From Flavobacterium silvaticum (GTDB lineage Bacteria; Bacteroidota; Bacteroidia; Flavobacteriales; Flavobacteriaceae): a DNA stretch of 36,991 nucleotides. A model generated the notes under the pieces. That model was given only the letters and a program-made list of their open reading frames with translations, had not been told where the DNA came from and did no database searches. Positions 33,795-36,991 of the stretch are shown here, piece by piece. Position 1 is the stretch's first letter; each line of letters opens with the position of its first letter. Where the stretch lies: contig NZ_JAAMPU010000092.1 in assembly GCF_012911565.1 (NCBI RefSeq), positions 1-36,991 on the forward strand, read 5' to 3'. Position numbers and translations under genes: made by a program.

Positions 33795-35351
33795 ATGCGT
33801 TTAAATCTCAAAACAAAGATCTGGCTTACAATCTGTTCGATTGTATTTATGTTTTCGTTTTTTACGTTGTACTATTTTCCAAAGCAACAAGGTACTTTGC
33901 TCGTAAATAATTATGAGAATGAAGTCCAGAATCTGGCAAATACCGTTGCATTAGGAGTCAAGATTGCCATCAACGAACAAAATTTCGAAGGCGTTCAGAC
34001 GGCCATGGAATTCGTAAAAGGCGATCCGAGGCTGCAGTTTATCAGTATGCTTCAGTCTGACACGATTTGGAACAAAAAGCACGATAAATTCCAGCTTAAA
34101 CAAACCGTGTTCAAGACGTTTCCGGAAAACCAGCACCTGAGCGCGGCCATCACTTCGAACGATTCCCTGATTGTAAAAAAAGCAGATTTTTCTACCGGAA
34201 TGATGTCAGGAGCCATATTGCTGGGTTTCAATACGAACGGAATCGAGGCAAGCAAGGCGAAAATCAAGCATACATCAATCATCGTCAGTACCCTGGTATT
34301 GCTATTCGGGATACTGATAGGGCTTTGGCTCGCACGGACCATTTCAATTCCTGTACTGGCGTTGCGCGATGCGGCGCGGAAAGTTGGGGAAGGCGATTTG
34401 AACCAGAAAATAAAGCGGGTACAAAAGAACGAAATCGGTCAACTCGAAAAAGCGTTCAACAAAATGATCGACGATCTGGAGAAAACGACGAACGCCCTCA
34501 ACGAGAAGAATGTTGCCTTGTCGAATACCAACGACACCCTCAATCACACCATGATCGAGCTCAAGAATACGCATGCGCAATTGATCCAGTCAGAAAAGAT
34601 GGCGTCTTTGGGAGAACTGACAGCCGGAATCGCCCACGAAATCCAGAATCCGCTCAACTTTGTCAATAATTTTTCCGAGGTCAGTATGGAGTTGATAGAG
34701 GAGGTTAAAGAGGAAAGAAGCAAGAAGCAAGAGGAACGCGACGAAATACTTGAAGTCGAGCTTTTGGAAGATATTTCAAGGAACCTGGCCAAAATCACCC
34801 ATCACGGCAAACGCGCCGATGCCATCGTAAAAGGTATGCTCCAGCATTCACGTACCACGTCGTCAGAAAAAGAGCCGACCGATATCAACGGATTGGCAGA
34901 TGAATACCTTCGGCTGGCCTATCACGGTTTGCGGGCCAAAGACAAATCGTTCAATGCAACCCTGAATACGGATTTCGATAAAACGATTGGCAAAGTCAAC
35001 ATGGTTCCGCAAGACATCGGGCGCGTGGTGCTGAACCTGATAACGAATGCGTTTTATGCTGTCGATGAAAGGAAAAAGCAGGGCTGTGAGCCATTCGAAC
35101 CGACACTTACGCTTACTACAAGGAAAAAAGGCGATACCATTGTAATTTCTGTGAAGGACAACGGAAACGGAATTCCGCAATCTATTCTCGATAAGATATT
35201 CCAACCTTTCTTTACGACTAAGCCGACGGGTCAGGGAACAGGTCTTGGCTTGTCGCTGGCTTATGATATCATAGCGGCCCACGAAGGCAGATTATCTGTA
35301 GAAACCAAAGAAGGCGAAGGAACTGAATTCCATATTGAGCTTCCGGTGTAA
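33795..35351 (+). CDS. Membrane histidine kinase with periplasmic sensor and HAMP domain
   Basis: The protein has 518 residues: transmembrane segment 1 (about 9-28), a periplasmic domain of about 130 residues resembling a single Cache-like sensor ('VALGVKIAINEQNFEGVQTA', 'GDPRLQFISML'), transmembrane segment 2 (160-180), HAMP (about 179-231, 'ISIPVLALRDAARKVGEGDL'), a coiled coil, and a kinase core with His281 ('[13 protein letters not shown]'). N, G1, F and G2 boxes are intact ('LNLITNAFYAV', 'DNGNGIP', '[20 protein letters not shown]'). The gene follows the binding-protein gene by 54 bases, so it likely detects that protein's ligand. It carries a shortened heptamer tract at 34713-34735 and its core is more diverged from the other three kinases. 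Confidence 0.94.
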   Translation: MRLNLKTKIWLTICSIVFMFSFFTLYYFPKQQGTLLVNNYENEVQNLANTVALGVKIAINEQNFEGVQTAMEFVKGDPRLQFISMLQSDTIWNKKHDKFQLKQTVFKTFPENQHLSAAITSNDSLIVKKADFSTGMMSGAILLGFNTNGIEASKAKIKHTSIIVSTLVLLFGILIGLWLARTISIPVLALRDAARKVGEGDLNQKIKRVQKNEIGQLEKAFNKMIDDLEKTTNALNEKNVALSNTNDTLNHTMIELKNTHAQLIQSEKMASLGELTAGIAHEIQNPLNFVNNFSEVSMELIEEVKEERSKKQEERDEILEVELLEDISRNLAKITHHGKRADAIVKGMLQHSRTTSSEKEPTDINGLADEYLRLAYHGLRAKDKSFNATLNTDFDKTIGKVNMVPQDIGRVVLNLITNAFYAVDERKKQGCEPFEPTLTLTTRKKGDTIVISVKDNGNGIPQSILDKIFQPFFTTKPTGQGTGLGLSLAYDIIAAHEGRLSVETKEGEGTEFHIELPV

Positions 35352-35380
35352 TAGCGTTGATCATCAATCGGGGAAGAATC

Positions 35381-35458
35381 CGTCACGGTCATTTGAAAGT
35401 AGCCAGAGAATCAGGAAAAGGAAATTTATTCACGATTCTGTTACCAAACACAATATGA
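35381..35458 (+). pseudogene. Remnant of a histidine kinase C-terminus
   Basis: In the gap between the HAMP kinase and the 7TM kinase, one frame reads RHGHLKVARESGKGNLFTIL and then LPNTI before a stop. This matches the last strand-turn-strand of a kinase ATPase domain (family form 'HGG.L.V.S..G.GS.F.I.LP'; compare '[20 protein letters not shown]' in the TPR kinase). Nothing kinase-like precedes it within the gap. Its TGA (35456-35458) overlaps the next ATG as ATGA, like the intact kinase-kinase junction at 30095. It is probably the tail of a lost kinase gene. Confidence 0.7.
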
Positions 35459-36991
35459 GATTATATATTCTGACGCTGCTGATCTGCGTTTTTGGAGCAA
35501 ACCTGTTTGCCCAGGAAGCAACGGTGGTCATATCTGACAAAGACTTCAATGAAAAAGGAGCATTCCGTATAAGTGAAAAAGAAGGCTGGATCTATAAAGC
35601 CGGAAATGTTCCGGATGCATCGGCAGTAAATCTCGATATAAAAGGCTGGAGTAAATTCAGGCCGGCCGAATTATCGGGTAATGATTTTGACAAAAATGGC
35701 AGGTTTGAAGGTTGGTTCCGGATAAAAATCAGGTTTAAAAATCATCTCGGCTTTATTCCGCCTGGTGTGGGTAACCTGACCTGGAATGCGATGGAAGTTT
35801 TTGCCAACGGTAAGAAAATTGCCGATTTTGGTAAAATGGGAACTGACAGCGAATCTTTCCGTGAAAATTCATCGGCCCGTAAACTTCCCATACAGACCAA
35901 CCTGCAGCCAGATTCGACTTATGTCATCGCATTGCACGTAGTTGAATATTACGATCCTTTTGCCTCGGAACAGCAGCTTAAATCCGGGAATAAGAATCCG
36001 GAGATATTCTATTTTACCAATACTGCCAATACGGACTTAAATATCTCTTTCTGGCCCAGGCATACGTTTTACGACGGGCTTTTGACGGCCGTTTCGGTTA
36101 CGTTTTCACTGTTGTTCTGGATACTTTTCCTTTTGAACAGACGGGAGAAAAACCTGATGCATTTTGCAATCGGCTGTACGTTCCTTGCTATGCTGTCCGT
36201 TTGCGTGGCGGTTTCAAGTCTCAGGGATGTAGGTTATGTGGCTTACGCCATCCTTAATATTTTGGCAGTAGCTGCCATATTCAGTTATGTGAATTACATA
36301 CCCATAATTCTTGCGCGGGTTTTCAACCGGAAAATCTCGAGGTCATTAGGGATTTTCATGATTGTCATGTATGTTTCCCTGGTGACAGGATATGTGTTCA
36401 AAGTCAACTTCATCCTTTATTTGGGGATTATTCCATTGCTTATTGCCATATATTATCTGTTATCTTCCTGGAGCCGGCTCAAGGGAAGCCAATGGGCGAT
36501 TGTGTGGGGATATATCCTGTCGTTTATTTTCCTGATTGTGTATGTATGGACGTCTTCCCTGGGAGTCGTTGACAGATACAAAATGCTCTTTGTACTGATA
36601 TATACTGTCGGCCCGCCGTTAGGAATGCTGATCCATGTTACGGTACGATTCGGGGAAATGATGAAGGAAGTCCGTGTCAATGCAGAAGAGATTGTCCGGT
36701 TGTCAGACGAAAAAAGGCAGCAGGCGCTCAACCAACAAAAAATACTTGAAGCCGAAGTGGAAAAACAAACGGCTGAATTGCGCTCGACGCTGACCGATTT
36801 AAAAGCGACCCAATCCCAGCTGATCCAGTCTGAAAAAATGGCATCTCTGGGCGAACTCACAGCCGGAATCGCCCATGAAATACAGAATCCGCTCAATTTC
36901 GTGAATAATTTCAGTGATGTTTCCATGGAGCTTTTGGATGAGATTTCAGAAGAAAGAAGCAAGAAACAAGAAGCAAGAGATGACGGATTGG
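35455..36991 (+). CDS. 7TM (7TMR-DISM-like) sensor histidine kinase, 3' truncated by window end
   Basis: The visible 512 residues begin with a signal peptide (MRLYILTLLICVFGANLFAQ). A periplasmic beta-rich domain follows (about 22-200, 'WIYKAGNVPDASAVNLDIKG', 'GNLTWNAMEVFANG', 'DSTYVIALHVVEY'), like the DISM extracellular domain. Seven hydrophobic segments lie at about 215-400 ('VSVTFSLLFWILFLLN', 'AIGCTFLAMLSVCVAV', 'IPLLIAIYYLLSSW', 'VLIYTVGPPLGMLIHV' among them). Next come a coiled coil and the start of the kinase core with His474 ('[13 protein letters not shown]'). The sequence stops in the heptamer-encoded stretch, so the ATPase domain lies beyond the window. DISM domains usually bind carbohydrates or other small ligands. 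The ATG overlaps the TGA of a decayed kinase tail. Confidence 0.92.
   Translation, partial: MRLYILTLLICVFGANLFAQEATVVISDKDFNEKGAFRISEKEGWIYKAGNVPDASAVNLDIKGWSKFRPAELSGNDFDKNGRFEGWFRIKIRFKNHLGFIPPGVGNLTWNAMEVFANGKKIADFGKMGTDSESFRENSSARKLPIQTNLQPDSTYVIALHVVEYYDPFASEQQLKSGNKNPEIFYFTNTANTDLNISFWPRHTFYDGLLTAVSVTFSLLFWILFLLNRREKNLMHFAIGCTFLAMLSVCVAVSSLRDVGYVAYAILNILAVAAIFSYVNYIPIILARVFNRKISRSLGIFMIVMYVSLVTGYVFKVNFILYLGIIPLLIAIYYLLSSWSRLKGSQWAIVWGYILSFIFLIVYVWTSSLGVVDRYKMLFVLIYTVGPPLGMLIHVTVRFGEMMKEVRVNAEEIVRLSDEKRQQALNQQKILEAEVEKQTAELRSTLTDLKATQSQLIQSEKMASLGELTAGIAHEIQNPLNFVNNFSDVSMELLDEISEERSKKQEARDDGL

Overview
The window looks like a chromosome segment of a Flavobacterium-like bacterium (Bacteroidota, Flavobacteriaceae). 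The evidence is five or more secreted proteins with C-terminal type IX secretion (T9SS) type A sorting domains, a DUF6266 protein, TAnnTTTG-like promoter boxes with an upstream TTG, start codons without Shine-Dalgarno sequences, and histidine kinases of the '[19 protein letters not shown]' type. No rRNA, tRNA, transposase or CRISPR array was seen.

Layout. (1) 1-508: the C-terminal end of a large T9SS-secreted protein and its terminator. (2) 604-4753: a tight, A+T-richer, leftward three-gene operon encoding a membrane-anchored trypsin-like protease, a coiled-coil envelope protein and a lipoprotein. I do not recognise this combination. (3) 4931-6185: a DUF6266 gene and a small Bacteroidota protein, separated by an unusual non-coding block of short-period repeats. 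(4) 6397-9429: a complete type II restriction-modification cassette with a DUF6471 protein, a C5-cytosine methyltransferase, a convergent Cfr10I/Bse634I-family endonuclease (family target RCCGGY) and a Vsr-type mismatch endonuclease. Two GCCGGT sites lie just upstream of the cassette. (5) 9527-13045: a single-domain response regulator and a PAS/GAF sensor that lacks a kinase domain and stops inside a fourth PAS. (6) 13135-17395: a P-domain/CotH-kinase T9SS protein and a YCF48-type beta-propeller T9SS protein, with a 16-codon signal-peptide-like ORF between them. (7) 17465-21404: KatG catalase-peroxidase, a small Pro/Thr-rich secreted protein, and a divergent azoreductase/HxlR pair with three operator-like repeats. 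(8) 21411-26359: a delta-60-repeat T9SS protein and a coupled pair made of a short T9SS protein and a large beta-helix carbohydrate-binding-domain protein. (9) 26751-36991: a sensory locus with two FIST proteins, a soluble histidine kinase, a TPR kinase, a porin, a PstS-like binding protein, a HAMP kinase and a 7TM kinase cut by the window end.

How the genes fit together. Region 9 is one rightward run of signal-input modules that all feed nearly the same kinase core, with no response regulator of its own in view. The kinase cores share patches of near-identical DNA and a heptamer repeat tract, and a decayed kinase tail sits just before the last gene, so the locus appears to grow and recombine by kinase duplication. 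Region 4 is a horizontally acquired defence cassette whose right edge seems to lie inside the vsr gene. Regions 1, 6 and 8 are surface or secreted proteins exported by the T9SS.
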